A DNA stretch of 64,000 nt from Asparagopsis taxiformis. Its lineage: Eukaryota; Rhodophyta; Florideophyceae; Bonnemaisoniales; Bonnemaisoniaceae. This document shows positions 9,995 to 21,100 of the stretch, piece by piece; position 1 is the stretch's first letter; each line of letters begins with the position of its first letter. The translations under genes were made by a program, and so were the position numbers. Where the stretch lies: positions 62,001-126,000 of the forward strand of contig JALQPE010002345.1 in the NCBI GenBank assembly GCA_030407315.1. Reading direction: 5' to 3'. Under the pieces are notes generated by a model. It had not been told where the DNA came from and searched no databases. It saw only the letters and a program-made list of their open reading frames with translations.

Positions 9995-11212
9995 ATGGCA
10001 ATACCGGCAGATGATGAGTACACAGCAGATTTGTCTGTAGAGGAATTACAACAATTCGATTTGGTTCGCATGCAGCCGGAAAACGTCTTTAGCAACACGT
10101 GGGCCGAACAGCACGATGTTGAAGAGCGAATTTTCCTTATCCGAAAATCAAAACGCCCTGATCAACCCCTCTTCTTCCACCGTGAGAAGCATATATTCTG
10201 GCTGCTCCGAAGCTTGGACCGCCTTCCCAAAGGCTACGAAAGCTTTGATGCCTTGCAAGGTTGGCTTGCGTTTTGGATCGTTCACTCGCTCAACATCCTA
10301 GAAGCCACAATTCCTTCCACGTCCTCCGCCCTACTTGTATCATATTTCAAGTCGTGTCAAGACCAAGTAAACGGCGGATATGGCGGTGGACCGCAGCAAA
10401 GTGCCCACCTTGCATCTACATTCTCCGTCTTCATGGCTTTGTGTTCCCTTGGCACCGACGAGGCTTTGCGCTCAATTGATGTCGATGCGCTGTACCAGTT
10501 CATTTCGTCCATGAAGCTGGATAACGGCTCTTTCAGGGTTAGTGAAGGAGGGGAATGCGACGTGCGTGCAATGTACTGCGCTTTGGCTGTCGCGTCGATG
10601 TGCGGGCTACTGCAGGGCAAGCCGGGGGAACAGCTTACGGCCGGTTGTGCACAGTTTATCAAGAGCCTGCAGTCATTTGATGGTGGGTTGGGCGGTGAGC
10701 CCGGTGCAGAAAGTCATGGTGGCAATACGTATTGTGGCATAGCTTCACTGGTTATTTTAGGCCAAGTTGATGTTGTGGATACAGAAGCGCTGTTGGATTG
10801 GGCTGTGATGCGCCAAATGGGATATGAAGGAGGCTTTCAAGGCAGAACGAACAAGTTGGTAGACTCGTGCTACTCTTTCTGGGTCGGAGGATTGTTTCCA
10901 CTACTGGCTTCGCGGGACGGCTGCATGGCCACGGCGAGCTTGTTTGATGCGAACGCGCTGCAGAAATACGTGCTTGAATGCGCGCAGCTGCCAAATGGAG
11001 GATTTAGAGATAAACCCGGAGCGCCTCGTGATTTTATGCACACTTGTTATGCGCTGAGCGGGTTGAGCATCGCGCAGCATTTCGGTGGAGCTAGTCATGA
11101 ACAAGCAGGGGTTCGTCGATTACATCCGGCGTACAATTTGACTATGGACCGGTTTGAGAAGGCCTGGGCATTCTTCCGGGAAAAGAAGATAGTCGCATCG
11201 GAAAGGAGCTGA
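9995..11212 (+). CDS. FNTB: Protein farnesyltransferase subunit beta
   Basis: This is the catalytic subunit that, with the alpha subunit, attaches farnesyl to CaaX cysteines in the cytosol. The 405-residue frame from the first ATG (MAIPADDEYT) shows repeated alpha-alpha barrel motifs such as GGYGGGPQQSAHLASTFS, DNGSFRVSEGGECDVRAMYC and FDGGLGGEPGAESHGGNTYC. Zinc ligands fit at about D290 and C292 (LVDSCYSFWVGG) and H349 (DFMHTCYALSG). The order and spacing match the beta subunit rather than the geranylgeranyl homologues, although paralogue choice from sequence alone is not absolute. A longer frame begins only at GTG, so the ATG is preferred. It converges with a PRA1-family gene about 80 bases downstream. 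Confidence 0.93.
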   Translation: MAIPADDEYTADLSVEELQQFDLVRMQPENVFSNTWAEQHDVEERIFLIRKSKRPDQPLFFHREKHIFWLLRSLDRLPKGYESFDALQGWLAFWIVHSLNILEATIPSTSSALLVSYFKSCQDQVNGGYGGGPQQSAHLASTFSVFMALCSLGTDEALRSIDVDALYQFISSMKLDNGSFRVSEGGECDVRAMYCALAVASMCGLLQGKPGEQLTAGCAQFIKSLQSFDGGLGGEPGAESHGGNTYCGIASLVILGQVDVVDTEALLDWAVMRQMGYEGGFQGRTNKLVDSCYSFWVGGLFPLLASRDGCMATASLFDANALQKYVLECAQLPNGGFRDKPGAPRDFMHTCYALSGLSIAQHFGGASHEQAGVRRLHPAYNLTMDRFEKAWAFFREKKIVASERS

Positions 11213-11290
11213 TGTTTCACTAGGTTTATTTAAGCGTTAGAACTGAGGTGATGTACATTAAATTTGCAGAATGACTATGCCTGCAGTCGA

Positions 11291-11932
11291 TTAAACCGTA
11301 GCAATCTCTGTTTCGATGTGGTCCGGCTCGTGGAAAGTAGCGTGTGCAGCAATAGTTACGAATGTAAAAAGCAGGGAGCCGACGACCAATTGGCCGATCT
11401 GTGTGGCACTGATGATGATGAGAACTATAACACCGGCAATGACTTTATCCTTGAACTGCAAGGAATTGTTGTTACGACGCGCACGACGAGCGAGCCACCT
11501 CTCGAGCGCAAAGAGGAGCACTAGTGCAACGAGAAAGTGGGGAATAGCGGTGAGCATTGTGACGGCGAGCCAGAAGACGGTGATGACCTGATAGTTTGCG
11601 CGATAGACATGGAGATTACTGGCGGCGCGGTCGCTGAGGGTTGCAAAGGGCGGCACGGAGAGGGCGCGCGTCGAGTAAAACTCGGGCCAGGAGCGACATT
11701 CTTGCCATGTTTGACGCACATAGTTGACGACGCGATCGCCTGTGACGGACATGGCTAGCGGGCCGGAGTTATGGTCGGCAGAGACTGCGGGCGGCGGAGC
11801 TGCAGGCGGTGCACCGTTGGCAACGGTCGTTGGAAGTGACGGCGATTGCACACCAGTGGTAGCAGTGGCGACATCGTTGGGTGAGGCGTAGCTCAACATG
11901 CGCTCGTCCTCTGCTGCTGATCCGTAGCCCAT
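11291..11932 (-). CDS. PRA1 family protein (prenylated Rab acceptor-like)
   Basis: The family comprises small membrane proteins of the ER and Golgi that interact with prenylated Rab GTPases and aid vesicle traffic. The 213-residue protein has a proline- and alanine-rich N terminus of about 75 residues. The typical PRA1 core follows: RPWPEF-like WPEFYSTRALSVPP, the stretch SNLHVYRANYQVI, and two hydrophobic hairpins (about residues 108-137 and 160-197). The core motif and two paired membrane hairpins support the call. The gene converges with the farnesyltransferase gene. The shared prenylation theme may be coincidental, since Rabs are geranylgeranylated rather than farnesylated. Confidence 0.85.
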   Translation of the reverse strand: MGYGSAAEDERMLSYASPNDVATATTGVQSPSLPTTVANGAPPAAPPPAVSADHNSGPLAMSVTGDRVVNYVRQTWQECRSWPEFYSTRALSVPPFATLSDRAASNLHVYRANYQVITVFWLAVTMLTAIPHFLVALVLLFALERWLARRARRNNNSLQFKDKVIAGVIVLIIISATQIGQLVVGSLLFTFVTIAAHATFHEPDHIETEIATV

Positions 11933-12636
11933 TTTGCGATGGAATGCGTCGGATGAACGACAGCGAGTGCTGATGGTTGGCGATGCACCACACGAGGCTG
12001 AGCAGATGGCGTTGTCCAGGGATGGGCAATTGATTGTGCGATGCGGCTGCAGGTCGAGAAATACAATTTTTTTATCAGCGCGATGTTTCGAAGTTCGTTC
12101 CCACCAGTTGTGTACAATTGTTTTTTTTCATTGCTGGCCTTCTGTTCGCCTGTTTCCGACTGTTTCAGCGCACATTCCACGTCTGTATCTCAACTTGGGA
12201 GCCAAGCTGTTTAGTGATGGAGCCTCACATCTTTTATTGTGAATATGACGATGATGACGTCGTCAACATGGTGTTTATTATATACCATGCTTGCCACGAG
12301 CGAACTGAATGATGTGTAGAGCTATCCAAAGCCTCTGAAGAAGGTTATTGCAGTGTGTTGTCCGTCAAGGGCAACACTTTCCAAACTTGCCATTGAAAAT
12401 ATATTCAGAAATAGAGCTAATTCGGCGATTGGCAGTATTCAAGATGCATCGTTTCCCATCGTGTGCCAACGATGCACGTACCATGCTTAACGCCAAAAGG
12501 CTGCTTGTTGGGTGCGTCCATCACAATTGAATACGCATCTCACTTCTGCCAACAAATGACCCTGCGCTGCTATTTCCAATCGCTGCCCCTAAAACTGACA
12601 TTGCATACTTGCGCATAGCCCCAGTCTTCCGACAAC
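11933..12636. other. Divergent intergenic region
   Basis: About 700 bases separate the divergent PRA1 and sacsin-like genes. A palindromic GACGTC core lies near 12254 and a short TATATA element near 12279. Neither can be tied to a transcription start. Nothing else is recognisable. Confidence 0.45.
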
Positions 12637-15600
12637 ATGTCCGAAGCCTACGATCAAGTTCGTTCCTCCATCCTCGCCTCGGGCTCTGACGCCCGCGTTG
12701 AAGTCAACCAGCGTGCTCTGATTGACAAAATTTTGGCCAGGTACGCCTCAGCAGGTGCCGTCTATAGAGAATTGCTCCAGAATTCCAACGATGCCGAAGC
12801 TACAACAGCTCAAATCCTCATAACGACTGTGGATTCTCCTAAAGGGAAGCAAGTCACCCAGGTTGTCTACCGCAACAATGGTCTTCCATTCCGCCCGCAG
12901 GACTGGAGCCGAATGCGCAAGATTGCAGAAGGAAATCCCGATGAATTAAAGGTGGGTGCCTTTGGAGTCGGTGCCTATACAATGTTCAGTATTTGTGAAG
13001 AGCCACTGATTATCAGCGGCGCTCAGGCGATGGCCTTTTCATGGAAAGGCGATGCACTTTGGGTAAAAGTCGGAGATTCGCCCAATCCACCTGATGAATG
13101 GACAAGCTTTGTGCTCCCCTCTCGCGATCTCTACCCAATTCCCAACCTCGAGGAATTTGCTCAGTTTCTATGCACCAGTCTGACATTCACCAACGTTCTC
13201 ACAGACATCGTTGTGTTCCTCGACGGTATAAAGCACTTGACAATTTCTAAACGCACGCTCGGCCAGCCAAGGGTCATGACACCCCCGCGCTCTTCGTCCT
13301 GGTGGAGTCGCGATGGTGCTGTGATCACCTCACCAAAGGGGGTGTTCACATTGGGAAGTGCGGACGGCTCCATAACGGAGACAACCATTCAAATGTCGCT
13401 GGATATTGACGGTGAGCAAGCACATATTCAGGCGCGATATGTCTCTGCAAAAGCAAGCGTCGCCGTTCCATCCGACATGGAGAGGAGAATGCGCCGTGTA
13501 ACCAAGAAGAAGACTCCGCGAGAGGTCAACATTCAAATTTTCATTGACGCAGACGATAAAACTAACGAGCGCAAAACGAGGAGGGGAAAGGCAAGTAGAA
13601 TTGTGCGCTCGTTTTCACCGAGTATGGGAGCTGGACGAGTTTTCATCGGTTTTCAGACTAGTCAGACTACAGGTCTTGGTGCCCATCTTGCCGCTCCTCT
13701 CATCCCAACTGTTGAGCGAGAAGCGATCGATTTCCAGGATCGCGTTTTGCGTGTGTACAACACAGAGCTCCTGTTTGTTGCTGGGATTTTAATGCGTTTA
13801 ACTCTGGAACATTCTATGAATTTGATCGGCGTGACATGGGCTGGTGAGGAGGAAGATAGGTTGAAGTATGAAGAAAACCAAAAGAATAGCGAAGCAAACG
13901 AGGCGGCAAACGAAGAAACTACAGATTCTACAGTTCAACCGCCAACAGTACCTGAACCTGAGCAGGAGATGTCAGCAGCCAATCGACTTTTCAGTTTCGC
14001 CCGGTTTATGTCTAGTGGTGTTAAGAAAATTGCGGAAGTGATTACTTCAGCTGATGCTGGTGTGGATGATTACGGCGACTTGCTGAACCCTAGAGATACC
14101 AGGCCGCTATCGGCAGCTGAGAGACAGGCAATTGTGCTCATGCGATCATTCTCACCCAGCCAATCAACTCCAGAGGCATTGGTTGGAAGTGTTATTGCTG
14201 AAGGATTTGAAAACTGTTTGCGACGTCTAGCTCCACCTGTGCTGACAAAATCTGGAGTGGTTCGCGGAGCTGAAAGCTATTTACCATATCGTGGATTCGA
14301 AGGGTTCGTAACGAACAACGTCATTCGAAGTGTCGTGCTAAAGAATGCTGAGAGTTATCTAAAAAATGTTGCTGGCTGCAGAGAGCTTGCTCTTCCTAAT
14401 CTTATTGATCACCTGCGACATGCCCCAATCGAGGAAAGCGACTTGGTGAGACTCATGAGGTGGTGGAGCAAGTACTGCAGAGTGAGACCAGACGAGATGA
14501 CGCATAGCAAATCTCTCAAGGATAGTATTTCATTCTACATTGAAAACGGCAGTGAAAACGCCGCTAGTAATGCGAATAGATCAATCATATATCTCAGGAC
14601 GATCGAGTATGGCTTGCATCGAACATCATATGAGGGAAACATCCCAATGCCATCATCTGTGCTCCGAAAGTCACTTCGTGACAAACTCAATACTCGAATA
14701 CTTGAGGATCGTTCTCTGGATACATGGTTTACTCCATTACCCTTTCGAGTTTGGGCACAGTTCATTTCGCAACATCCATGCATGGTTAATGGGAGGCCGG
14801 AAGATGAAAAGTTGAGGATTCTAGTTCTCAAAAATTTAAGTAACGAGCTCTCCCGGAGCACTACGGAAAGTAAGTCTTCATTGCGGACATGGTTGTTTCA
14901 CGTATTCTCAGCCGTCCGATGCATTCCTTTCGATAGCAAAGTGCCATCAACGTTTGCAACTGAATTTCCCCCAGAGTTGTATCTGTCATCAGCACACTTG
15001 GAAATCTTCGACGGCTTGAACACATTGAAGAAAGCCTCGCCGTATCTTACCAGCGCTGGTATATCGGATGAATTCCTTCTTGCTGTCGGAGTCAGAAAGA
15101 CAATTGCCATGGATATTCTTTTCACCCAACTCGACAATTTGAAGTGGAATCGTAACCCCAAACCTCTCATTGACTATCTTCGCGCTGCTAGTCTAACGAA
15201 AGATGATTTCGTCAAGTTGCGAACAACTCAATATCTCCCTGAGGTCACAGATAAGTCACGAACATACGCGCCATTCGAACTATATCTTCCAAACAAGGAT
15301 ATTGCTGGACTGCCATTTGTGAAGATTCTGCAATGGCCGTCGTCTGACCCATTGGTTGATGGCTCTGCAGAAGTTCATTTTCTGAAGCAGCTCGGTTGTT
15401 GCGTTGAGCCACCGCTTAAGGACATGGTACAGTTTTTGTCTTCAGATACAATTCAACCATCCGTGCGAGCACATGTGTTGGACTTCATTGGTCAGCGACT
15501 CGAATTGGGAGGAGCATATGAGAAGGACTACGCTGCAGTTCAAGATCATAGATTTTTGCTGACAAAAGTCCATGATGCACTCGGCAATGTTGAGCCGTAC

Positions 15601-18051
15601 ACCAAGCTGCAGGCTCCAAAGGACTCATTCTATGACAGTGGTTGTGCATGCATGGGTTTTCCCGTACTTGAGCCTATTGGAAGTGGCAGAGGTAGTCGAC
15701 TGTATGGAGAGAAATTTCACTGTCCGAAGGAACCAACTCCAGATGTTCTTGTTCGCCAATTATTGGAGATCACCTCCGAAACCAAGGAAATGCTGTCATC
15801 CAAAATGTGGAGTGGCAATGACGAAGCAGCTTTCAATGGACTAGTGGTTGATGGATTCGGAAAAGTATTCAACTATCTCTCAACCAGAGCGAATGAACTA
15901 GACAAGAAAACAGTTACCACGCTACAAAAGGTTCCGTTTATTCCATATTTGGAGGGTTCTACAATTTCGTGGCTGCGCCCAAGTCAAGTGTGCTTCAAGA
16001 GTGAAGGTGACGTATCCGATCTTATCGCAAAACTGTTTAGTCTGGTCGAGTTTAACTTGTTCCTTGCTAAGGTTGGTGTGAACAACGAACCGTCCACAGC
16101 AGAATTGTTCCGACTGCTCCTTTCTTCACCAAAAAGTGTGCTAGACAAACTTGGGAGTGAATCAAGGTACTGTGCATTGCTCCGAAGAGTGGCTGCTCAA
16201 CCACCATATGTCAAAGTATCCCAACAGATTCGGAACACACCATTCCTTATTGCGTATCAATTCATTACCAACAGCGTAAATGGACAAAAATCTGAGGATG
16301 AAACGGAATCAGAAAGGAAAAAGTATGTTCTTGCGAAGCCTTCTGAAATTTTCATCGTCGATAATGCATTCTACGCCAGACTGTTTAATGTACTTCGAGC
16401 TCCTGCCGAGTCGGACCTCGAAGCGTTCTACGAGAGCCTTGGGTCGACATATATTTCCAAAAGTGTTGAGAAGAGGTTCAAATACGTGGGCCCGAAACTA
16501 ACTGCGACCCAACTTACAAGGGAATTTGCAGACAGAATCCAGGAGAGAAAAGCCTTACTTGTTTCTTCGAATTTGACGTCCAAGCCTGTCAGTAATGCAG
16601 CAGACCTTCTATCAGCAGATCGTCTCAGCTTCTTTGAGGTAACCAGAGTGAATGCCCTTTATACTTTCCAAGGGATAACGAAGACACAAGAGATCACATG
16701 TTGCTCCGAGCGAAATAGCCGAGGTAAGAGTACTTTGTACATAACTCAAAATGTGGAGTTTTTTGATCTTGGTAATGCAGTTGGCGACATAATATTGAGA
16801 CGGTGCAAACTGGAGGATTCATTTTACCTCGGCTCGTTGTTAAGTGCCTCTCTGGGTCAACTGCGTGCACAAGGATTTACGGTCGATCGCGTCCTTCGGA
16901 GCAACGATGTGAAAAGTCAACAGACATCACCGTCGACTACGGATGCAAAACCTCTAGAAACAAATAGTCCAACACCATCTCCACAGAATGTGTCTGCTCC
17001 TGAAAACAATTCCAAGTCGAAGGCATCAGCACCAAAACCTCCCAGTGCAGATGCGGAAGCGGCAGGGTTTGAGAATATTTTGAAGCAGATGTATCCTCAA
17101 TGTAGCCCTGATCATATTCGCCATCTTCTCGGCCCAAATCCTACACTAGACAGCCTTCGCCAAGCAGCAGATACTCTTGCGGATGGTAACTATCCGAAAA
17201 AGCAGCCTGCGGTTCCCGGACCAGAAAAGCGCAAAGCGGAAGAAAGCCATCGCGCTCAACCGTCTAAGAAGGGGGGCATTGGCGGTCATTTATTCAGCCG
17301 CGCATTTCGCGGCTTGCGAGGATCCTCGTCAACAGAAGGCTCTTCATCAGGAATCAAATCTGCAGCTCATGTGCCGCAGCCGCCAGTGAGCATACCAACA
17401 GGTGAAAGCACGGCACAGGACACGCCGATGGATGATGTAAGAAATCTGAGAGGCCTCCGGAATTTCCTGCAAGACTCTATCAAGTCGAGTCGCAGGGTGT
17501 CACCACACGGTATTTCAACATCTGAGCATAGCATTGTATCGTTACCAGAAGATGTGCAAAAGAATTCGAGTAATTGTGAAGTGATCGCTGGAAAGGATCT
17601 GAAGCCGGCGCTCGGGCCGTCACTGACGGGCAAGACGTCGACTGGGCTGCATGTATTTACCAGTCGGAAACATGAGGCGTCGGCAGAATTTGTGGAGAAT
17701 AACTGGGAGCTAGTGGAGCGGTTTTCCGTTGTACTTGTCAACCTGTGTGAAGTATATTCGTTGCGTCTGGCTACTGTGGCTATTTTCCATGAGCCGCATG
17801 GGCGCACAATTGCGTTCAACGCGAACAAGTCTCTTCACTTCAATCTGCGCTTCTTCGTGTCGTTGCACGACCAATCTGGAGCACCGCCCTCCATGGAGTG
17901 CTACTCGTATTGGTTTGCAACAATGGCTCATGAACTGGCGCATAATCTAGTCAAGGCGCACAACCAGCAGCACGGATATTTCACAGAATCGTTCGTGTCA
18001 ATGTATGTTCCCAAGTTGGTTGAATTCTTTTCTCGTCAATCGGTATTGTAG
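12637..18051 (+). CDS. Giant sacsin-like (DUF3684-type) ATPase-domain protein with C-terminal HExxH motif
   Basis: The uninterrupted 1804-residue protein begins with a GHKL (Hsp90-type) ATP-binding region. RELLQNSNDAEATTA near residue 46 is the N box carrying the Mg-binding Asn. NNGLPFRPQDW and KVGAFGVGAYTMFS (to about residue 115) supply the glycine boxes. This is the fold found in sacsin repeats and in fungal DUF3684 proteins. A long helical middle region has no recognised domains. A low-complexity linker follows. Near residue 1478 comes a CUE-like segment (FENILKQMYPQCSPDHIRHLL), which could bind ubiquitin. The C terminus contains HELAH at about 1765-1769 with further histidines and a Glu downstream, as in zinc metallopeptidases. 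A chaperone or quality-control role is inferred. The start ATG at 12637 immediately precedes the ATPase domain. Confidence 0.8.
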   Translation: MSEAYDQVRSSILASGSDARVEVNQRALIDKILARYASAGAVYRELLQNSNDAEATTAQILITTVDSPKGKQVTQVVYRNNGLPFRPQDWSRMRKIAEGNPDELKVGAFGVGAYTMFSICEEPLIISGAQAMAFSWKGDALWVKVGDSPNPPDEWTSFVLPSRDLYPIPNLEEFAQFLCTSLTFTNVLTDIVVFLDGIKHLTISKRTLGQPRVMTPPRSSSWWSRDGAVITSPKGVFTLGSADGSITETTIQMSLDIDGEQAHIQARYVSAKASVAVPSDMERRMRRVTKKKTPREVNIQIFIDADDKTNERKTRRGKASRIVRSFSPSMGAGRVFIGFQTSQTTGLGAHLAAPLIPTVEREAIDFQDRVLRVYNTELLFVAGILMRLTLEHSMNLIGVTWAGEEEDRLKYEENQKNSEANEAANEETTDSTVQPPTVPEPEQEMSAANRLFSFARFMSSGVKKIAEVITSADAGVDDYGDLLNPRDTRPLSAAERQAIVLMRSFSPSQSTPEALVGSVIAEGFENCLRRLAPPVLTKSGVVRGAESYLPYRGFEGFVTNNVIRSVVLKNAESYLKNVAGCRELALPNLIDHLRHAPIEESDLVRLMRWWSKYCRVRPDEMTHSKSLKDSISFYIENGSENAASNANRSIIYLRTIEYGLHRTSYEGNIPMPSSVLRKSLRDKLNTRILEDRSLDTWFTPLPFRVWAQFISQHPCMVNGRPEDEKLRILVLKNLSNELSRSTTESKSSLRTWLFHVFSAVRCIPFDSKVPSTFATEFPPELYLSSAHLEIFDGLNTLKKASPYLTSAGISDEFLLAVGVRKTIAMDILFTQLDNLKWNRNPKPLIDYLRAASLTKDDFVKLRTTQYLPEVTDKSRTYAPFELYLPNKDIAGLPFVKILQWPSSDPLVDGSAEVHFLKQLGCCVEPPLKDMVQFLSSDTIQPSVRAHVLDFIGQRLELGGAYEKDYAAVQDHRFLLTKVHDALGNVEPYTKLQAPKDSFYDSGCACMGFPVLEPIGSGRGSRLYGEKFHCPKEPTPDVLVRQLLEITSETKEMLSSKMWSGNDEAAFNGLVVDGFGKVFNYLSTRANELDKKTVTTLQKVPFIPYLEGSTISWLRPSQVCFKSEGDVSDLIAKLFSLVEFNLFLAKVGVNNEPSTAELFRLLLSSPKSVLDKLGSESRYCALLRRVAAQPPYVKVSQQIRNTPFLIAYQFITNSVNGQKSEDETESERKKYVLAKPSEIFIVDNAFYARLFNVLRAPAESDLEAFYESLGSTYISKSVEKRFKYVGPKLTATQLTREFADRIQERKALLVSSNLTSKPVSNAADLLSADRLSFFEVTRVNALYTFQGITKTQEITCCSERNSRGKSTLYITQNVEFFDLGNAVGDIILRRCKLEDSFYLGSLLSASLGQLRAQGFTVDRVLRSNDVKSQQTSPSTTDAKPLETNSPTPSPQNVSAPENNSKSKASAPKPPSADAEAAGFENILKQMYPQCSPDHIRHLLGPNPTLDSLRQAADTLADGNYPKKQPAVPGPEKRKAEESHRAQPSKKGGIGGHLFSRAFRGLRGSSSTEGSSSGIKSAAHVPQPPVSIPTGESTAQDTPMDDVRNLRGLRNFLQDSIKSSRRVSPHGISTSEHSIVSLPEDVQKNSSNCEVIAGKDLKPALGPSLTGKTSTGLHVFTSRKHEASAEFVENNWELVERFSVVLVNLCEVYSLRLATVAIFHEPHGRTIAFNANKSLHFNLRFFVSLHDQSGAPPSMECYSYWFATMAHELAHNLVKAHNQQHGYFTESFVSMYVPKLVEFFSRQSVL

Positions 18052-18111
18052 CTTAGTTAGTAGAGTCATGTACAAATTTAACCCCTGTCTATAATCGACT
18101 CTAATTACAAA

Positions 18112-21100
18112 CTAGAACGTTCTAGAAAACCGGGCGGCAGCATCGGGAAAGGCCTGGCGGTTGAAATCTGGATCCGTTGCCAGTCGCCCTTCTAAAGCAC
18201 TCTCAAATTCCCTCAGATACAACACCGCATTTTCGCGCGCCGTATTCTCCAGCGCTTGCTGCTGAGATTCTGAAAGGCGGGCCTCTCTCGACACTTCCCG
18301 CACTGCTTCCACAGCATGCTTCCTCGCACTCTCCACATCAAGCACGGGCACTTGCTTTTGCTCACCTCGATACCCACGACTTAATGGAGCTCTGCGAGAC
18401 GATTGCATTCTCCTCTCATCCTCTTGCACTACTCTGCGCCACTTTGCACCTTGACGCATGCCAAATACAGCATCGAATTCATCGCTGGACCTGGCCCCAG
18501 TGCGCGGAAGACCTCCGCTTAGTGGGGCGGAGGCTTGCGAGGAGAACGAGGACATATTTGGAAACATTGTCGAAGCGGCACCCAGCCTGGAAGAAATACC
18601 ACCGATTCCATTGGCCGATTGGGAAAGAGCGGAAGCAAAGCCCATCGGTCTTCTTACGTTGGGAGCCGACTGATTGGCTGCGAAGGCGCCAGGGGTACGT
18701 CCTGACGTTGGTGGGACTTCACTTTGCAATTCGCGCACCATTTGCTCGAAATCACTACTGTCCTCCTGCCTAGGCGCTTCAGGCTCATCGTCTGGTTCTG
18801 ACCCGTATTCACTACCCAATTCAGCCGCTAATTCGTCCATATCATCATCATCCAGATCTGGATCCATACTATTCAAAGGCTGATTGGGATCGTCAGCAGC
18901 GGCGCTGGCAGCTTGGTTAGACTGCAAATTCATGGAATCACTGGCGGCGTTTTCGGCAGCTGCTTGAGAGGAATCACGGTTGGAGTCTGCAGGAGGAGGG
19001 GCTGATGATGGGCTGTGCGCTGCACGGTAATTTTGTCGAGCGGACGCACCGTTGAATGATGGATCAGCTGCTCTATCTTGACGACTGTTGTTGTCGGGAT
19101 CACGATCTTGTGAATCAGATTGCCGGTTTGCCGTTGTGTTGGCAACGGTTAAATGATGACAATTGGTAGCACGAGTTGTGAATAAATTTCCAATAAACGG
19201 GAAGATCACAGAATATTGGCTTCCAACAATACTTACACCTACTTCATGGATTGCCTTACGCAACACGTTCATAAAGTCATTCCAGCCGAGCTCCAGACAT
19301 GACATCATGATTGTCGCCACGTCTCCAAACGCTTCAATCAACCAGCTACGAAGCCTCTGTGCAAAGTCATCCCGACTTCCCCCACCGTTCTTCTCAAAGA
19401 TATGGATAAAGTCGTACGCCTTATGCTCCACTGCATGCATCACGTGCGAACAGAAATCGAAATTGCGGCCCACTTCATATCCAAGCTGCTCAGCCGCTAT
19501 ATCACAATCTGCCGTCTCCACTACATGGATAAACTCATGCAGCGATTCGCACACCAACTCTACAAACAGTTTGTACACATCAACATCGTCTGTGGCCTGA
19601 TCACTCGGTAGACTGTGTACACACTGATCACGGATATATTCCCACATAAAGTCTTGTACAGCACTCAGAGGGCGGAAGTCCCCACGACAAACAGCATGAA
19701 ACTGCGCAGGAGTTAGACAATTCATCAGCTCCAGCAACGCCTGTAGACAAACGTTTTCTGGCTCCGGCATCCGATGACTGGCATACACACTTTGGAGGAC
19801 AGATGCAGCCGTTTCACCTTCAGTTTGTGGGAAAACATCCTCTGGTGTATCAACATCAATTAGCGAGTTGAAATAGAACGCCACGAGCCTAATTACGAAA
19901 TCAGCATTGGACTCTTGTTCCCAACTAGATTGGTTCGCAGTACGCCTCGCACGTCTCGCACTAGAAGCATTACCAGTTTCGCCAATAGGTCGCGCCACAT
20001 TTGCCTCCGGACGTGCTGAATGCGCCAGTCCAGATTGCTCACGTTGTTGTCTCTCAACAAAAGAGTCTTGGACAGTGCTCGCAACCCCATCCACGTCCGG
20101 TTGCAGGTGCACAGAGACAGTAACATTTTCTGTAACCATGTCACCACTTGAGTTGTCCACATTAACCGCAGGGCTTTGCTCTTCGCGTGTTGTATTAGCG
20201 TCTGCACCATCTGTATTCCCAGTAGATGTATCGCCACGCGAGGTGGTCTCCGCAGGCGGCGCATCTTCAGAGCCAGTATTGTCCGAATCAGGGGCCTGGG
20301 CGTCGGAACTCTGCGCAGGCTGTGACATGAATGAAAGATCGGGAAGCGGAGGCGGTGGATCATCGCTATTGAATCGACGCAAAATCTCAAAGTCACGCGG
20401 TTCTGGTTCTGAATCTGGCATCAATGTAGAAATGAGGGCAGTGGCAGAAGTTAGGGCTGTTGAAACGCTTCCCATCGACTCAAGCAGGCGTTCGTCCTGC
20501 TCTCTACGCTCATCTGGAGAAATTTGAGAAGGGGAAGCGTGCTCAATCTGATTGGCCAACTGACGTAACATAGCAGCCAGAGATGGAAACAGTGTGTCTG
20601 CAGCGATTCCAGACGCTCTTCGCACAATTCTGTGATTGGAATCACCAGCAACCAAGGCCGTGGCTGGGTTAGAGGCAGACAATTCCGGGATAGGAGCAGC
20701 AGACTGATCGCGCCGCAAAGACCGAATAGCTGAACGGGCATCAGACCAGGCAACGTTCACCATGGCGAGCGAGGCGCCAGAACGCTCGACAGTGGATTGA
20801 TTGGAGAGGGCCACAGCAGCGCCGGACGAAGAGCCTGCTTGGACGGCGCGGCGCGAGAATCCGAGCGCCTGAAGCACGGAGGCGAGGACGCTCTGTACGT
20901 CTGCGAGTTGCATGCGGCCGTCGTAGGCTATATGGCCGAAGACGACGTTGGCATGGTGATGATGGTGATGGTGGTGGTGATCCCTGTCGTGGTTTTCGTG
21001 GTGGTGGTGGGCGTTTTCGGAGGGATTGGCGGGCTGGGGATTTCGGTCGGGGGAAATTGGTTTGCGCATGAGATGGAGTACGGCGCCGTTGGTTATAGAG

